A stretch of DNA of 64,000 nt from PCC-6802 sp943367755 (GCA_943367755.1 CALRKB020000010.1:1-64000); one strand, 5' to 3'. Shown: positions 26,571-35,705, counted from the stretch's first letter. Numbers and translations: made by a program. The notes: a model not told the origin generated them from the letters alone.

Positions 26571-27956
26571 TTAGATCTGGACTGGAAGGCAACTTGCCAT
26601 AACTGCAATCGTTGGCGCGATGATCTGATTCAGGTTTCCTGCGCCCAAAAATAGAGCCAGATCGCCAGACTTGAGCTGCTTAATCAGAAATGACTGGACA
26701 GCATCTAAGGAGGGTTGATAGTGAACATTAGGGTGGTTAAATGCGATCGCCTCAGCCACTTGCGCACCAGTAATACCATCCTGATTGGGTTCACCAGCCG
26801 CATATATATCAGTGACAATCACCGTATCGGCATCATCAAACGCGCGGCTAAATTCAGGCAAGAACTTGACTGTTCTACTATAACGATGGGGTTGAAAGAT
26901 TGCCACAATCTGCTTGTGTCCTTGCTGCCTAGCTGAAGCAAGTGTAGCGCGAATCTCACTAGGATGATGGGCATAATCATCAACAAAAGTAACGCCATCC
27001 TGCTCACCCTTAAACTCAAATCGACGGCTAGCACCGCTAAAGTCTGGTAAAGCAGTTTGAATTGCTTGCCAGTCTACGCCTGCATATCGGCATACGGCGA
27101 TCGCCGCCAAGGCATTCGTGAGATTATGTTGACCTAGCAAGCTCAACTCGATTACACCTAATGGCTTACCTTTTTCTAGTATAGTCGCCCTAGTTAAATC
27201 GGAATCATACTCAACTTGAGTAGCACTGTAGTCAGCGCTAGTATCTGTAAGGCTATAGGTAATATGAGGCTGAATGTGTTGTTTCGTATTTAAGCAGTCA
27301 GTACAGGCAACAACGACTTCACAACGTTTTGCAAAGGCCTGAAATGTAGAAATAACCTGCTCTAAACTGTGATAGTGATCGGGATGATCGAGTTCGATAT
27401 TAGTGATTACACCTAAATGGGGAGAAAATTTAACCAAAGAACCATCTGATTCATCGGCTTCAGCAACCAGATATTCCCCTTCTCCTAGTCTGGCATTACC
27501 TTCCCATGCCTTCACTTCTCCGCCAATCACAATTGTGGGATCTAAGCCTGCCCGCAACAATAAAAAAGAGATGAGACTACTTGTCGTAGTTTTACCATGG
27601 GTACCAGATACCGCTATGCTCTTAAACTGGCTAATTAGTGCAGCTAATACATCAGAACGGTGCAGTATTGGTAAGTCCATGGACTTAGCTGCCTGAAATT
27701 CTGGATTTTGTGGATTAATGGCGGTCGAACAAACAACCTGGGGTTGACTGACAACATCAATATTGTCTGCGCTGTGGCCTCTATAAACTTTTACACCCAG
27801 TTTGCGGAGTTGTTCGGTGATGCGGTTTTCGTTAAGATCGGAGCCCGATACCTGATAACCCTGTCTAGCTAAAATATGAGCTAGAGCAGACATCCCTATG
27901 CCACCTATACCAATAAAGTGAAATGGCTTCCCGCTGAAGTTAACCAGATTCAGCAT
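26571..27956 (-). CDS. murC: UDP-N-acetylmuramate-L-alanine ligase
   Basis: MurC, 461 aa, adds L-Ala to UDP-MurNAc. Motifs: FHFIGIGGIGMSALA (nucleotide-binding start), VSGTHGKTTTSSLIS (ATP P-loop), EADESDGSLV, HHPSEIRATL and FQPHRYSR. A longer frame begins 14 codons upstream, but the ATG at 27956 has AGGAGA in front and is preferred. It is followed by murB, forming a murC-murB pair. Confidence 0.96.
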   Translation of the reverse strand: MLNLVNFSGKPFHFIGIGGIGMSALAHILARQGYQVSGSDLNENRITEQLRKLGVKVYRGHSADNIDVVSQPQVVCSTAINPQNPEFQAAKSMDLPILHRSDVLAALISQFKSIAVSGTHGKTTTSSLISFLLLRAGLDPTIVIGGEVKAWEGNARLGEGEYLVAEADESDGSLVKFSPHLGVITNIELDHPDHYHSLEQVISTFQAFAKRCEVVVACTDCLNTKQHIQPHITYSLTDTSADYSATQVEYDSDLTRATILEKGKPLGVIELSLLGQHNLTNALAAIAVCRYAGVDWQAIQTALPDFSGASRRFEFKGEQDGVTFVDDYAHHPSEIRATLASARQQGHKQIVAIFQPHRYSRTVKFLPEFSRAFDDADTVIVTDIYAAGEPNQDGITGAQVAEAIAFNHPNVHYQPSLDAVQSFLIKQLKSGDLALFLGAGNLNQIIAPTIAVMASCLPVQI

Positions 27957-28159
27957 TTTTTCTCCTTGCACACCACACCAAATAATGTGCGACATCATAC
28001 CAAATAATTGTGAAATAGCGCCATTTAATCAAATATAGAAGGCTGCACGGTCAAAGGCGAAGTCGCAACCACACAGTAGCACGTCCAGGCTAAATTCGGA
28101 CGATTTTAGGTGTGCATACTTGGAGACAGGAGATTATGCAATTTCAGTACTACTTTCTT

Positions 28160-28852
28160 TTATTCATCAATGATGTCTTGCAAACCCTTAACATTGGGAA
28201 TACAGAGTATGTTTCTTGCCGTGTCCCTGTGAATTAAATTTTTACTCTCCAGCTTGCCTAACACTCTCGTCACTGTTTCTCTGGCTAGACCACTCAAGCT
28301 ACTTAACTCTTTGTGAGGTAAGTTTGGGATCTCTATACCGTCAGCTCCCTCTGTACCTTGTCCTTCTACCAAAAACAGCAAAACATCTGCAACACGAGAC
28401 CGACTATCCGATCCGCGCAGTCGCAAGCGCCGATTGACTTGACGCAGACGCTTAGCCATCAGACGAGCCAGGCGAATACAAGCTTTATGCTCGGTTTCAA
28501 CCAGATGGACAAACTCTGGCGCGGGTAGACTTGCAATGGTTGCCTGCGTTAGGGTAATAACATCGGCAGAACGCGTTAATTGATCGAGGGCAGACATCTC
28601 CCCAAACATTTCGCCTTTACCGAGAATATTAAGAGTTACTTCCTTCCCATAATTGTAAATCCGAATTTTTACCCAGCCACTCAAGACAAAGTAAACAGAA
28701 TTGCCCCAGTCTTCTTCTAGCAAGATGCCTTGATGTGGGGGATGCTCTCGAACAACAACTTTGGCAATTGCCTGTTGGATCGCATCTTCGGGTAATCCTT
28801 CAAAAAATGGAGCTGCTAAAATTTGTTGCCGATGGTCGGGGCGATCTTTCAT
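28160..28852 (-). CDS. Crp/Fnr-family transcriptional regulator, paralogue B
   Basis: 230-aa regulator with an N-terminal cyclic-nucleotide-type beta barrel (GEMFGEMSALDQLTRSADV, with the Glu and Arg-Ser positions kept) and a C-terminal winged helix with LPHKELSSLSGLARETVTRV as the recognition region. It is a near duplicate of the next gene upstream, differing by scattered substitutions and one deleted residue (YNYGKEV against YNLDGKEV). The gap between them is 7 bp. Ligand and targets are unknown. Confidence 0.9.
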   Translation of the reverse strand: MKDRPDHRQQILAAPFFEGLPEDAIQQAIAKVVVREHPPHQGILLEEDWGNSVYFVLSGWVKIRIYNYGKEVTLNILGKGEMFGEMSALDQLTRSADVITLTQATIASLPAPEFVHLVETEHKACIRLARLMAKRLRQVNRRLRLRGSDSRSRVADVLLFLVEGQGTEGADGIEIPNLPHKELSSLSGLARETVTRVLGKLESKNLIHRDTARNILCIPNVKGLQDIIDE

Positions 28853-28859
28853 TTAGATT

Positions 28860-29552
28860 TCAAACCATAATTGCTTCTAGACCTTTAACATTGAGAATGC
28901 AAAGGATGTCTCTTTCCGCGTCCCTGTGAATTAGATTTTTTTTCTCCAGCTTACCTAGTACTCTCGTCACTGTTTCTCTGGCTAGACCACTCAAACTACT
29001 TAATTCTCTGTGAGGCAAGTTTGGGATCTCTATACCGACAGATGCCTTTGTCCCCTGTCCTTCTGCCAAAAACAGTAAAACATCTGCGACACGGGATGTA
29101 CTATCCGATTCACGTAGTCGTAAGCGACGATTGACTTGACGTAACCGCTTAGCCATCAGACGAGCTAGGTGAATACCAGCCTTAGGCTCAGTTTCAACCA
29201 GGTGCACAAAATCTGATGCGGGTAAACTCGCAATAGTCGATTGCGTCAGCGTAATCACATCCGTAGAACGCGGTACCTGATCGAGGGGAGCCATCTCCCC
29301 AAACATTTCGCCTTTACCCAAAATATTCAGGGTTACTTCCTTGCCATCCAGGTTGTAAGTACGGATTTTCACCCAGCCACTTAGTACAAAATAAACTGAA
29401 CTACCCCAGTCATTTTCTAGCAAGATTCCTTGATGGGGGGGATGCTCGCGGGTAACTACTTTGGCAATTGCTTGTTCGATCGCCTCTCCAGGTAATCCGT
29501 CAAAAAATGGAGCTGCCAAAATTTGTTGCCTATAGTCGGATCGATCTTGCAT
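28860..29552 (-). CDS. Crp/Fnr-family transcriptional regulator, paralogue A
   Basis: 230-aa regulator with the same layout as paralogue B: cNMP-type barrel (GEMFGEMAPLDQVPRSTDV) and winged helix (LPHRELSSLSGLARETVTRV). The longer frame to 29642 runs into the TerB-like gene; the ATG at 29552 (MQDRSDYRQQ) aligns with the paralogue start (MKDRPDHRQQ) and is chosen. Its ATG is one base after the stop of the TerB-like gene, so translation is probably coupled. Confidence 0.9.
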   Translation of the reverse strand: MQDRSDYRQQILAAPFFDGLPGEAIEQAIAKVVTREHPPHQGILLENDWGSSVYFVLSGWVKIRTYNLDGKEVTLNILGKGEMFGEMAPLDQVPRSTDVITLTQSTIASLPASDFVHLVETEPKAGIHLARLMAKRLRQVNRRLRLRESDSTSRVADVLLFLAEGQGTKASVGIEIPNLPHRELSSLSGLARETVTRVLGKLEKKNLIHRDAERDILCILNVKGLEAIMV

Positions 29553-29553
29553 G

Positions 29554-30066
29554 TTAGCCTTTGATAAGTTTGTGGAGACTAGCAGCCAGGCTATTAATAA
29601 TCCCAGTGGAGCGATCTTCGTAGGGTATAACCTCTGCTTCAATATCCATCACAGCATCATCGGGTAAGTCTAGTAGCCGCAATAACCTCTGGTAGGCTGC
29701 CGCTTCATCGAGATTTACTTTCGGCTCGCCTGGCTTGCGACGACTGACTGTAATCACTTGATAAGCTAGTTTGAGCACTTGTTTGCGCTCTTCAAAGGTT
29801 CTAAAATTGGGCACTATTTCTTCGAGGGGAAGGTTCTGACCGAGATATTCGCGCAAGCTTTGTTTGATCGATCGCCGTTCTGCATCTGATTTGGCAGATA
29901 AATTGGCAAACCAATCAAGTATTAGTCGAATTTCATCGGGTTCTAACTGACCATCAGACCATGCCATAGCAGTTGCTACACGCAAAATATCCATCTGACG
30001 GGGATTGATCGGAGGAGGAAGTTGTTGTGCCGACATAGCTGCGATCGTCTCCATAAAACTAGCCAA
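29554..30066 (-). CDS. TerB-like protein
   Basis: 170 aa, all-helical. The stretch MDILRVATAMAWSDGQLEPDEIRLI near residue 25 is the classic TerB/TerB-like opening, with acidic residues that could bind metal; FEERKQVLKLAYQVI and a DEAAAYQRLLRLL helix follow. Such proteins are often associated with stress or membrane-linked complexes; no specific role is shown. It heads an apparent operon with the two Crp/Fnr genes. Start uncertain: a second Met at 30034 or nearby is possible. Confidence 0.75.
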   Translation of the reverse strand: MASFMETIAAMSAQQLPPPINPRQMDILRVATAMAWSDGQLEPDEIRLILDWFANLSAKSDAERRSIKQSLREYLGQNLPLEEIVPNFRTFEERKQVLKLAYQVITVSRRKPGEPKVNLDEAAAYQRLLRLLDLPDDAVMDIEAEVIPYEDRSTGIINSLAASLHKLIKG

Positions 30067-30229
30067 TTATGAACAAATGATATGCTAACCAACGTGCAAT
30101 CTGTCACTAAATCACGATCAGCTTATTTTTTCGTTATGTTGGGGAATGTATTTGAACGCTGGCAGTGCTACATTTTTGAGATGCATGGCAAAGCTTACTG
30201 CTCAATAACTAGGTTAAGGAATAAAGATT

Positions 30230-30400
30230 ATGTTTGGTCTGGGGTTGCCTGAGGTAATAGTAATTTCAGTTGTGGCCTTAGCCGTATTTGGCGCAAAAAA
30301 AATTCCAGAGCTAGGAGGCAGCCTGGGCAAAACCATTAAGGGATTTCGCGAAGAACTGAAGTCCAATCCAGATGAAACCACAAAATCTGGGGAAGATTGA
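30230..30400 (+). CDS. tatA: Twin-arginine translocase subunit TatA/TatE
   Basis: A 56-aa gene, easily missed because of its length. The translation begins MFGLGLPEVIVISVVALAVF, a single membrane helix, followed by the hinge FGAKKIPELGGSLGKTIKGF and an amphipathic helix, then a short acidic tail. This is the standard TatA layout; FGAKK replaces the commoner FGPKK. TatA forms the translocation pore with TatC, which is not in the window. A GGTTAAGGAA purine stretch lies upstream. Confidence 0.9.
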   Translation: MFGLGLPEVIVISVVALAVFGAKKIPELGGSLGKTIKGFREELKSNPDETTKSGED

Positions 30401-30737
30401 TCGTTTAGAAAATAAAGGAGGGAACAACAAACCGCTGTTCCCCACTAACCCATGAATTACAGATCTTGGTGCCTTATGAGGGTACGGATCCAGGTGCTTC
30501 ATAGTGATTTCCATGTAATCGACAACACTATCAACTGCTTAGGGACAGATCTGCGGGTCCGTCCCAGCCCTTGCGATCTGAAAATCTCTATAAACAAGCG
30601 TGGCAATATATTAGCCTTCTTTAACTGGGGTTAGAAGTGTGAAAAAGTGTGAAAATGTGTTGAGTTTTGCGCTCAAGGCGATCTGATATTGGTGACTATT
30701 GGCTGACAATGCAAACGGTATCTGGTAAATGGTTAAC
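30401..30737. other. Intergenic region with a hairpin, between tatA and pdxJ
   Basis: 337 bp with no convincing gene between two genes that converge. A 7-bp stem GGGAACA/TGTTCCC with a 9-nt loop lies at 30420-30442, 20 bp after the tatA stop; it may be a weak terminator, though no T-run follows. A tandem GTGTGAAAA motif occurs near 30638-30657. Nothing else is recognised. Confidence 0.45.
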
Positions 30738-31451
30738 TTACCCCAGCAATGCTTTCATGTCTTGTACTGCGCGTTCAAGACCCACTAAAACGGCGCGGCT
30801 AATAATACTATGCCCAATATTTAGTTCTTCCATACCGGGGATCTGGGCGATCGCGCTTGTATTCCAGTAGGTAAGTCCATGTCCAGCGTTAAGTCGTAAG
30901 CCAAGGGCGATCGCCACTTCACCACCCTTGGTTAAAATTTCTAGCTCTCGTTGCTGCTCGGCTTCATTGGTGGCGTTAGCATAGGTGCCTGTATGCAATT
31001 CCACAAACTTGGCACCAGTTTGGGCCGATGCTTTGAGCTGATTAGCATCGGGATCGACAAACAAGCTAACGGGAATGCCATTACTCTGAAGTTGTTGCAC
31101 GATCGCTACTAAGCGATCGCCCATGCCAAATGCATCTAAGCCACCTTCGGTCGTAATTTCCTGGCGCTTTTCTGGTACGAGTGTGACGTAGTCAGGCTTA
31201 ATATCCAGGGCAATCTCTACCATTTCAGGCGTGGCTGCCATCTCCAGGTTGAGGTGAGTGCGCACAGTTTGGCGCAGGATGCGGACATCGCGCTCTTGGA
31301 TGTGCCGCCGATCTTCGCGCAGATGTACGGTAATGCCATCCGCACCAGCTAGCTCAGCGATCGCTGCCGCTGCTACGGGATCTGGTTCAACGCCTCGCCG
31401 TGCTTGACGAATCGTGGCAATATGGTCAATGTTTACGCCGAGAGTAGTCAA
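30738..31451 (-). CDS. pdxJ: Pyridoxine 5'-phosphate synthase
   Basis: PdxJ, 237 aa, closes the pyridoxine ring from 1-deoxyxylulose 5-phosphate and 3-amino-acetone phosphate. Recognised by VNIDHIATIRQARRG at the start, ITVHLREDRRHIQ, NLEMAATPEM, TLVPEKRQEITTEGG, FVDPDANQ and the C-terminal GHGLTYWN and NIGHSIISRA. It uses the same deoxyxylulose phosphate made by dxs (43948-45864). It stands downstream of the NTRC gene on the same strand. Confidence 0.97.
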   Translation of the reverse strand: MTTLGVNIDHIATIRQARRGVEPDPVAAAAIAELAGADGITVHLREDRRHIQERDVRILRQTVRTHLNLEMAATPEMVEIALDIKPDYVTLVPEKRQEITTEGGLDAFGMGDRLVAIVQQLQSNGIPVSLFVDPDANQLKASAQTGAKFVELHTGTYANATNEAEQQRELEILTKGGEVAIALGLRLNAGHGLTYWNTSAIAQIPGMEELNIGHSIISRAVLVGLERAVQDMKALLG

Positions 31452-31532
31452 GGTATTTCTTTCAGGTAACTAACTAGATTTCCTATTATGCCTGTTCTGT
31501 CCTCGTTGAGGGAGCAACTTCCCTCTAAAAAT

Positions 31533-32933
31533 TCAGGTGTTAAGGTACATGGCGATCGCCTCACGCAGCTCGCTCTTCTGCTTGACCCCACGGATCTCAC
31601 CTAGGAGATCTTTGTTCTTAAAGAATTGGATGGTCGGCGAGCCAATCACACCAGCCGACTCCGCAATTTCTGGCTCGGTAGCAATATTAATATCCACTAC
31701 AAACATCTGCCCCACAAACTCATCCGTAACCTTTTTGAGGATGGGCTTCAAGATATGGCAAGGGCCGCATTCTGGCGATGTGTACTTGACTAGAATCAAC
31801 TTATCGGTTTCATGATATAGCTTGCGTAGAGCTATGCCCCCCTCTTGATAAGTCTCCATAGAATTTATCTCCTCAGCTAACTTAAACTCAGTCACTTGAC
31901 TTTCTCCTAACTCAAACTCCTCCACATGACTTGCCTGATTTCCCCTGTTATCTTCAGGTTCTAGGCAAGAATCGGGTAGATGGAATTCCTGACTTAATCC
32001 CTTGGCAGATAGCCAGCGTTCAGCTTCTAGCGCCGCCATACAACCAGTTCCTGCTGCGGTGATTGCCTGGCGATACTCATGGTCTTGCACATCGCCACAG
32101 GCATACACGCCCTCCACGCTAGTAGCGGTGGACTTGCCGCGCGTGATCGCGTAACCCGCGTCGTCGAGATCGATCTGTCCTTTAAATAAATTGGTGTTAG
32201 GTTTATGCCCGATCGCATAAAATAAGCCGCCCACAGCTAAGTCTCGTTCGCTACCATCAACCGTATTTTGCAGCTTTACCCCTTGAACGAACTCATGGCC
32301 ATAAACATCGACTGGTGTAGTATTCCAGTGCACCTCAATGTTGGGATGATTCAATACTCGATCCTGCATGACTTTGCTGGCACGTAGGCGATCGCGGCGC
32401 ACCAGCAAATGCACCTTGGAACCATATTTAGTCAGGAAGATCGCTTCTTCGGCAGCAGTATCGCCACCACCCACAACGGCTAACTCAACGCCACGAAACA
32501 GGGGAATTGCCCCATCGCAAATGGCACAGGCAGAAATCCCCTTATTCCAGAATTGTGGTTCGCTTGGCAAGTTAAGGCGCTGGGCGGTAGCACCCGTGGC
32601 AATGATGATGCTATGGGTCTCGACTTCTCGATAGGCCGAACCAACTTTAAACGGCCTACTGCTTAAGTCTACAAACGTGACATCTTCTGTGTGCAATTCA
32701 GCGCCGCAACGCTCTGACTGTTGCTTGATTAAATCCATTAGCGCTGGCCCCATAATGCCTTTGGGAAATCCAGGGAAGTTTTCGACATCAGTGGTAGTCA
32801 TTAACTGGCCGCCAGGAATGCCGCCTGCTTGCAAGCCCTCAAATACCAAAGGCTTGAGGTTAGCCCGCCCAGCGTAAATCGCCGCAGTATATCCCGCAGG
32901 CCCCGAGCCGATAATTACAACATTTTCTACCAT
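31533..32933 (-). CDS. trxB: NTRC: NADPH-thioredoxin reductase fused to thioredoxin
   Basis: 466-aa bifunctional redox protein. The reductase part has FAD motif GSGPAGYTAAIYAGR, active-site CAICD (C136, C139), NADPH motif GGGDTAAEEAIFL and YACGDVQD. After an acidic linker of about 50 residues comes a thioredoxin domain with active-site CGPC (389-392). This fusion is characteristic of oxygenic phototrophs, where it reduces 2-Cys peroxiredoxins with NADPH, including in the dark. The domain boundaries look intact, with no frameshift. Confidence 0.95.
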   Translation of the reverse strand: MVENVVIIGSGPAGYTAAIYAGRANLKPLVFEGLQAGGIPGGQLMTTTDVENFPGFPKGIMGPALMDLIKQQSERCGAELHTEDVTFVDLSSRPFKVGSAYREVETHSIIIATGATAQRLNLPSEPQFWNKGISACAICDGAIPLFRGVELAVVGGGDTAAEEAIFLTKYGSKVHLLVRRDRLRASKVMQDRVLNHPNIEVHWNTTPVDVYGHEFVQGVKLQNTVDGSERDLAVGGLFYAIGHKPNTNLFKGQIDLDDAGYAITRGKSTATSVEGVYACGDVQDHEYRQAITAAGTGCMAALEAERWLSAKGLSQEFHLPDSCLEPEDNRGNQASHVEEFELGESQVTEFKLAEEINSMETYQEGGIALRKLYHETDKLILVKYTSPECGPCHILKPILKKVTDEFVGQMFVVDINIATEPEIAESAGVIGSPTIQFFKNKDLLGEIRGVKQKSELREAIAMYLNT

Positions 32934-33224
32934 AATTTACCCCTTAGTCGTACCCGTTATGACTTTATTTAAACTCCAGCTTAAACCATCATTACGTTTT
33001 TTGTCGCTATTCTAATTTTCCGCTTTGAGGCAGAGCCTTACAAGCTATAGCGATCCGATTTGGATTGTGAAACCCGCAAATAATCTAGGATTGCTATAGC
33101 AATTGCTGGGGGGTGTTTGCTTCACCTCAAACCTTGATTGATTTCGATTAGCTATAATAAATGACAAAATCACGAGAAAAACTAGGTTTGTTAGTCCTTT
33201 ACTAGCTTTAATTAGTCAAAACTT
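32934..33224. other. Divergent intergenic region with a MITE-like element
   Basis: 291 bp between the divergent NTRC and remA genes. It holds the 57-bp element at 33044-33100 (listed separately) and, downstream of it, a TATAAT box at 33153-33158, about 70 bp before the remA ATG, which may be its -10 element; no matching -35 box is clear. No gene is seen. Confidence 0.5.
33044..33100. repeat. 57-bp MITE-like element with terminal inverted repeats
   Basis: Bounded by GCTATAGCGATCC on the left and AGGATTGCTATAGC on the right, that is 13-bp terminal inverted repeats with one mismatch. Non-coding. It lies between NTRC and remA and resembles short palindromic elements dispersed in cyanobacterial genomes. 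Confidence 0.6.
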
Positions 33225-33485
33225 ATGGATATCAAGCTCATCAATATTGGGTTCGGTAACATTGTGGCTGCGAGCCGTGTTGTTGCGATCGTCAGTCCCG
33301 AATCTGCTCCAATTAAACGTATTATTAGTGATGCTCGCGATCGCGCTCAGTTAGTTGATGCCACCTATGGTCGCCGCACTAGGGCTGTAATTATTATGGA
33401 TTCCAGCCATGTTATTTTGTCGGCAATTCAGCCGGAAACAGTAGCCAACCGCTTTGTTGTTACTAAAGATGGAGTCTCAGACTGA
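33225..33485 (+). CDS. remA: RemA-family regulatory protein (DUF370)
   Basis: 86-aa small protein with the DUF370/RemA pattern: LINIGFGNIVAASRVVAIV, SAPIKRI, DATYGRRTRAVIIMDSSHVILS. RemA in Bacillus activates biofilm genes by binding DNA as a ring; the role in cyanobacteria is not settled. The gene overlaps gmk by 17 bp, the same pairing seen in Firmicutes, suggesting co-transcription. Confidence 0.9.
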   Translation: MDIKLINIGFGNIVAASRVVAIVSPESAPIKRIISDARDRAQLVDATYGRRTRAVIIMDSSHVILSAIQPETVANRFVVTKDGVSD

Positions 33486-34068
33486 AAGTACAAGTAAGAG
33501 CCAATCAAGCCCCAGACAGACAGGCAAGTTAGTTGTAGTGACTGGCCCCAGTGGTGTTGGAAAAGGGACTCTGCTCAAAATATTGGCGGAGCGTCATCCG
33601 CAGCGATTCGTATTCTCCATATCTGCTACTACCCGCCCTCCTCGTCCGGGCGAAGTTGATGGTAAGGAGTATTTTTTCCTGACTCGGCCAGAATTTGAGC
33701 TTAGACAAAGTGAAGGTGCCTTTTTGGAATGGGCAGAATATGCGGGTAATCTCTATGGCACACCCCGTCAAGCTGTGGAAGCATGGATTAGCGCGGGCGA
33801 AGTTGTGCTGTTGGAAATCGAACTGGTGGGTGCACGGAAGGTGACCCATACTTTTCCTAATGCGCAAAAGATTTTTATTGCCCCTCCTTCCCTTGCCGTT
33901 TTAGAACAGAGGATTCGCGATCGCGGTATGGACAATGAAGCCGCGATCGCCAGGCGGTTAGAACATGCCCAGGCAGAAATTGACGCCGCGCAGGAATTTG
34001 ATCTGATTGTTGTCAACGCCGATCTTGAAACCGCGATCAAACAGCTAGAGCAAGCTATCTTCAGCTAA
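33469..34068 (+). CDS. gmk: Guanylate kinase
   Basis: GMP kinase, 199 aa from the ATG at 33469. P-loop GPSGVGKGTLL, then SISATTRPPRPGEVDGKEY and FLEWAEYAGNLYGTPR for GMP binding, and the lid EQRIRDRGMDNE. The ATG at 33469 (MESQTESTSK) is chosen over a TTG five codons earlier. It overlaps the end of remA. Confidence 0.95.
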   Translation: MESQTESTSKSQSSPRQTGKLVVVTGPSGVGKGTLLKILAERHPQRFVFSISATTRPPRPGEVDGKEYFFLTRPEFELRQSEGAFLEWAEYAGNLYGTPRQAVEAWISAGEVVLLEIELVGARKVTHTFPNAQKIFIAPPSLAVLEQRIRDRGMDNEAAIARRLEHAQAEIDAAQEFDLIVVNADLETAIKQLEQAIFS

Positions 34069-34172
34069 CAGATATAAATTATTCTGTTAGTCCTAAATAA
34101 GCAATGCCTTCGATTTTAAATTTAACCTGTGCTATTAATAAAGTCTCAATATTCAGTTAGTGTGAGATCACT

Positions 34173-35705
34173 ATGTCAAAGTTAAACACCCAGACAAATA
34201 TTAACAAATCTCCTCAGCAACAGATTGCTGTTGCGGTCGAGCGTCTTGACCAAGCTACACACAAAGGCTCAACACCGACTGAATTCCTAACTTTAATTGA
34301 TGAACAACAGTCAATCTTTTACCATGCCCTAGCTACAGCATATCCTGTTGGCTATGCTAAGCTCTTGGCTCTTAAGATTGCCAATCTTTTTGTGGCGCGC
34401 TATCACTTCATTGAGCGCCATACCAAACTCGCTTCTTCCCCAATTCAACTGATGATCGATCCATCAAATGTTTGTCAGTTACAATGCCCAGGGTGTGTCC
34501 ACACAGGAAATCCCGAAATCAGCAAGCTCTTCGATTGGCCGAATGGATTTCTCTCAAATGAAAGCTTTGAGGAATTTATCCGTCTCTACGGCCCCTTTGC
34601 TTTTGGGGTTGTCTTTTACAACTATGGAGAGCCATTTCTGAACAAGAACACGCCACAGCTAATCCGTCGTGCTAAAGATTTTCTCCTCCATACGTGTCTA
34701 TCGTCCAATCTCTCGATACCTAAGATCGACGCAGAAGCAGTGGTTCGTTCGGGTCTAAATTGTCTTTTTGCTTCATTTGATGGTGTTACACAGGAAACAT
34801 ATGGTCTCTATCGCCGACGGGGCAGGATCGATCTCGGCTACGGCAATATTCAGAGGCTAGTTGAGGCGAAAAAACGTCTTGGGCTACAGCTACCTTATAT
34901 TGAATGGAAATTCCTCACTTTTGAACACAACGTACATGAAATCGATCTTGCCATTGCCAAAGGAAAAGATCTTGGTGTCAACGAAGTGCATATTGCGACA
35001 CCATTTGCGGTTGATTGGGACGATCCGTCGGTACATGTTGTCAACTCACCCAAGCAAGGGCGGAATAGATTTACTTCAGCACGAACCACAAAGGGTCCGC
35101 TTGATGAATGGAGTGCCTTTGAAACTATTGATGATGCGATCGAGGAGGCTTTTGCCGAATCCTGGGTGGCACGCGGTGAGAAGCGTGGCGCACTCAAGCA
35201 GGAATCGAACCGTTCGTCTAGCACATGCCGATGGCTTTACCAGAGCATCACGCTCGATGCTCTTGACCGAATCGCCCCCTGCTGCATGCCACCGCAGGAA
35301 GGAACTAATCGCATCTACGGTAAATTTCGGGTTGATGAGCTGGAGCCTTTCAACGCTAAGGATATGAGTGCTTCACGCTTAGCTTTTGCTGATCGAAGAC
35401 GTTTTGAGCAAACACTTGAAGAAGAGCTTAAAGGTCGCATACCCTATTGTGCTGAATGTGATGCCAATCCAGAGCTTACTTATACCCTAAATAACGTCCG
35501 TGCTGATCTGATGCATTACGACCGACTTGGCATATTTGAGCCGCAAGCCTTCCACCGCTTGACTGAGTGGCCAATGGAGGGACGATTTGCCTCGACTGAG
35601 CAACTGAAAGAAAATGGCAATGATCACTTAATTGCCTTCTTAAGAGATAATTTGAGGAAAGTGTTTAAAGATATTAGAAATAAGCTTTTGCGCTCTTTTA
35701 ATTAG
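34173..35705 (+). CDS. Radical SAM/SPASM protein of unknown substrate
   Basis: 510-aa radical SAM enzyme. The cluster motif is CQLQCPGC (C101, C105, C108; the canonical CX3CX2C) after PSNV. The preceding 90 residues are an N-terminal region not found in minimal members. The C-terminal third has further cysteines in STCRWLYQS, APCCMPP and IPYCAECDANPE, a SPASM-type auxiliary cluster arrangement. These enzymes often modify peptides or sugars; no precursor peptide or partner is evident nearby. Its last bases overlap the asparaginase gene on the other strand by 8 bp. Confidence 0.85.
   Translation: MSKLNTQTNINKSPQQQIAVAVERLDQATHKGSTPTEFLTLIDEQQSIFYHALATAYPVGYAKLLALKIANLFVARYHFIERHTKLASSPIQLMIDPSNVCQLQCPGCVHTGNPEISKLFDWPNGFLSNESFEEFIRLYGPFAFGVVFYNYGEPFLNKNTPQLIRRAKDFLLHTCLSSNLSIPKIDAEAVVRSGLNCLFASFDGVTQETYGLYRRRGRIDLGYGNIQRLVEAKKRLGLQLPYIEWKFLTFEHNVHEIDLAIAKGKDLGVNEVHIATPFAVDWDDPSVHVVNSPKQGRNRFTSARTTKGPLDEWSAFETIDDAIEEAFAESWVARGEKRGALKQESNRSSSTCRWLYQSITLDALDRIAPCCMPPQEGTNRIYGKFRVDELEPFNAKDMSASRLAFADRRRFEQTLEEELKGRIPYCAECDANPELTYTLNNVRADLMHYDRLGIFEPQAFHRLTEWPMEGRFASTEQLKENGNDHLIAFLRDNLRKVFKDIRNKLLRSFN

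Noticed and set aside
28135..28236. Plus-strand frame with AGGAG before ATG inside the Crp/Fnr region
   Set aside because: It is antisense to the regulator gene and has no protein-like features.
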